NCBI GenBank assembly: GCA_016938235.1
Contig: JAFGVA010000141.1
Span: 1-55,784, forward strand
Direction: 5' to 3'
Length of the DNA: 55,784 nt
Origin: Bacteroidales bacterium
GTDB taxonomy: Bacteria; Bacteroidota; Bacteroidia; Bacteroidales; UBA10428
The position numbers and the translations under genes are program-made. The notes beneath the pieces were generated by a model. It saw only the letters and a list, made by a program, of their open reading frames with translations, searched no databases and was not told where the DNA came from. Shown one piece after another: positions 54,302-55,784 of the stretch; the stretch's first letter is position 1, and every line of letters begins with the position of its first letter.

Positions 54302-54454
54302 GATGAAAACGCAGTTATAATGTATTCTCTGCTCGGCCGTTATAAAGCCGACGAAATAAACCCCAGGGAGTAACTTACTGATAACCTGACAAGAATCCCG
54401 GAATATAATTGCAACTACACCATGGATCTGTCCGAGCTATTGCCACATAACTAA
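54302..54454 (+). pseudogene. IS66-family transposase C-terminal remnant
   Basis: Read from 54302, 50 codons give ENAVIMYSLLGRYKADEINP, an in-frame stop (54371-54373) where Trp is expected, then LTDNLTRIPEYN and MDLSELLPHN before the final stop. This matches the end of IS66-type transposases (YSLLGTCKxxxVNPxEWLxDxLxRI ... LLPHNW). No other part of the element is visible nearby, so it is a relic of a past insertion. Confidence 0.75.
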
Positions 54455-54636
54455 AAATCAGAAAAAGAATCTCAAAAAATTTTAATTGGGTAATTAGAAC
54501 CACTGGAATTAGTTGGAAAAACTTGTACTCCTTCTAATCTTTTTCAAAAAAAACAAAGTCATCTGTTGTGAGATTTAAAGGTTATGTAGTTGCCCTTATG
54601 TTTACGATGATTAAATTCCATTCTACCGACAGATCC

Positions 54637-55464
54637 CTAATTTTCGGCCTTAAAAGAAAAGCCAATTGCGGCACCAGGGTACCAAAAATTTAATGGCTCT
54701 TCGTGAAATAACAAAAACTTTCGACCAGTCTCAAATGAAAATTCCGATAATTTTGTTGTACAATGAGCATTATCGCCAAGAATGACTGCTTTATCGCCCA
54801 GCATATCTTTGATAGTACAATATTCCTGGTATTCGTAATCTTCCGAATGGTCGCTATCGTTTATAAATAAATCAATTTTTTTATCAAACTTTTTCAGGCT
54901 TTCAATCGAATCGCCATATAATACTTCTCCAACTTCCTTATACTTTCCGCTAAGCAAATATCCTGCTTTTGGATTTATATCGGTTCCATAATACCTTCCA
55001 TCAAAACCTTCTTTCTTATTGCGCAACAATGCTGCACATAAAATAATTGATCCCAATCCTTTGTCAATTCCTGTCTCAATTACCACCTTTGGTTTTAGAA
55101 TTCTAACCATGGCATACCAACCTAATCTTCGTCCAAAACGGACTTCCTTGTCAGCATATCTTCCTTCGGGCGATTGATTTATAGCAGAAATAATAGCCGA
55201 TTTAAGTTCTTCATCCGACTCAACTTCGTAGATATAATTCATTATGGTTGTGAAATCAACATTAGTAACAACGGCTAAAGTCTGAGCAAGGTACTGTACG
55301 TTTCCGGGTGTTAAATAATAAGTAAAATTGGTATACTCATTTGAAGTAAAGCCCCACTGAAGTATCTGAAAATATTTTTTATTAAAATATCTCGAAGCGC
55401 TAAGAATGCGTCTTATAGCATTGAAAAAATATATTCTTTTGAAAAATCTTAAAATAAATCTCAT
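54637..55464 (-). CDS. Class I SAM-dependent methyltransferase
   Basis: 275 residues. The central part has a Rossmann methyltransferase core: VVIETGIDKGLGSIILCAAL (motif I, about 131-150), YYGTDINPKAG (about 163-173), DLFINDSDHSEDYEYQEY (about 202-219) and AVILGDNAHCT (about 229-239). The first 110 residues are helical and basic and are not shared with the core family. It resembles Methyltransf_24-type enzymes found in surface-glycan clusters, but no glycan genes are adjacent and the substrate is unknown. Hairpin repeats lie on both sides. Confidence 0.82.
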   Translation of the reverse strand: MRFILRFFKRIYFFNAIRRILSASRYFNKKYFQILQWGFTSNEYTNFTYYLTPGNVQYLAQTLAVVTNVDFTTIMNYIYEVESDEELKSAIISAINQSPEGRYADKEVRFGRRLGWYAMVRILKPKVVIETGIDKGLGSIILCAALLRNKKEGFDGRYYGTDINPKAGYLLSGKYKEVGEVLYGDSIESLKKFDKKIDLFINDSDHSEDYEYQEYCTIKDMLGDKAVILGDNAHCTTKLSEFSFETGRKFLLFHEEPLNFWYPGAAIGFSFKAEN

Positions 55465-55521
55465 GGTAATTGAATGTTTTCTGAAGAATTAACCCGTTCC
55501 TTGTAGAATAAAAAAATAAAT

Positions 55522-55560
55522 GTTGTCCGTATGGCTTTGCCTAAGGACTTTTTTTAGCAA
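55522..55560. repeat. Hairpin repeat, diverged copy 3 (inverted)
   Basis: GTTGTCCGTA, a hairpin around GGCTTTGCC, then GGAC and TTTTTTTAGCAAA: this parallels the reverse complement of part B of the other copies (GTTGTCTGTA ... GGACGG ... TTTTTGCTAAA). It faces copy 2 in inverted orientation about 60 bp away. Confidence 0.5.
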
Positions 55561-55620
55561 ATCTACAATATTAAAATAGTTGGACTATAGTCTCATGTTG
55601 CGGACCTTATTTTAAATAAT

Positions 55621-55711
55621 ATTTTACTTTAGCAAAAATACTCCGTCCGTAGCTTTAAGCTACAGACAACACTGAATGAGATATTAAACAAATGTTGAAC
55701 GTTACAAAATT
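55621..55711. repeat. Hairpin repeat, copy 2 (order B-A)
   Basis: Part B (55621-55672) with TTTACTTTAGCAAAAATAC and the imperfect hairpin around CCGTAGCTTTAAGCTACAGAC (in part), then part A (55673-55711, TGAATGAGATATTAAACAAA and on). It is about 90% identical to copy 1 parts. The remainder of 55465-55784 shows no gene. Confidence 0.7.
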
Positions 55712-55784
55712 AACAAAATGCACATAAAATGATACCGATAGTTTGCTTTTTCTAATCCTTTTCTCGAAACCATAGTTGCTTCCA

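Noticed and set aside
54637-55464. Toxin-antitoxin or phage island around the methyltransferase
   Set aside because: Repeats and an IS66 relic are present, but no integrase, toxin or phage gene is seen.

Overview
The window looks like chromosomal DNA of a Bacteroidota bacterium, probably class Bacteroidia. The order (a Marinilabiliales-type marine or sediment anaerobe) is only inference from gene content. Evidence seen: AT-rich sequence; several promoters of the Bacteroidota form TTTG-N19-TAnnTTTG; few Shine-Dalgarno sites; and typical families (DUF6268 and PorT-type barrels, GIN-domain lipoprotein, START-like protein, long LptF/LptG permease, SPOR/PD40 protein). No rRNA, CRISPR array, phage or intact IS is visible.

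Layout. 1-2.3 kb: end of a Fic protein, an outer-membrane barrel, MarC, and tRNA-Ser(GCT) flanked by partial copies of its own ends. 2.5-6.4 kb (-): a TPR/PD40/SPOR protein, then clpS-nfeD-floA. 6.6-8.6 kb (+): three peptidyl-prolyl isomerases. 8.8-13.5 kb: M64 peptidase lipoprotein, MscS channel, and a second NfeD-flotillin pair. 13.7-19.2 kb: nitrogen block with amt-glnK, asnB, asnA and a divergent Lrp/AsnC regulator. 19.4-23.6 kb: XylE-like sugar porter, two lipoproteins and a PagL-like deacylase. 23.8-25.9 kb: a YfiR-PP2C phosphatase with a SiaC-type phosphoprotein. 26.4-34.9 kb: tRNA-Met, START-like protein, an LptF/G-GT4-GT2 envelope operon, ribBA, fmt, and a glucosaminidase with LysM.

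35.2-38.7 kb holds the most unusual pair: a membrane Cache-HAMP-GAF-coiled-coil sensor followed by a sensory-type [FeFe]-hydrogenase-like protein with two ferredoxin clusters, an H-cluster domain with altered loops and a C-terminal four-Cys cluster motif. Neither protein has a recognisable output domain. rluA-like and panB follow on the other strand.

40.9-48.5 kb: a PorT-type barrel, a gene remnant, then a TetR-controlled export cassette (outer-membrane protein, ABC ATPase, two FtsX-type permeases, LolA-like carrier). A GxxExxY gene bounded by 18-bp inverted repeats sits between the ATPase and the permeases. 48.5-55.8 kb: a decayed epimerase, a GH9 glycanase, dnaK with a repeat-rich upstream region and sigma-54-like promoter, an IS66 transposase remnant, and a methyltransferase bracketed by hairpin repeats.
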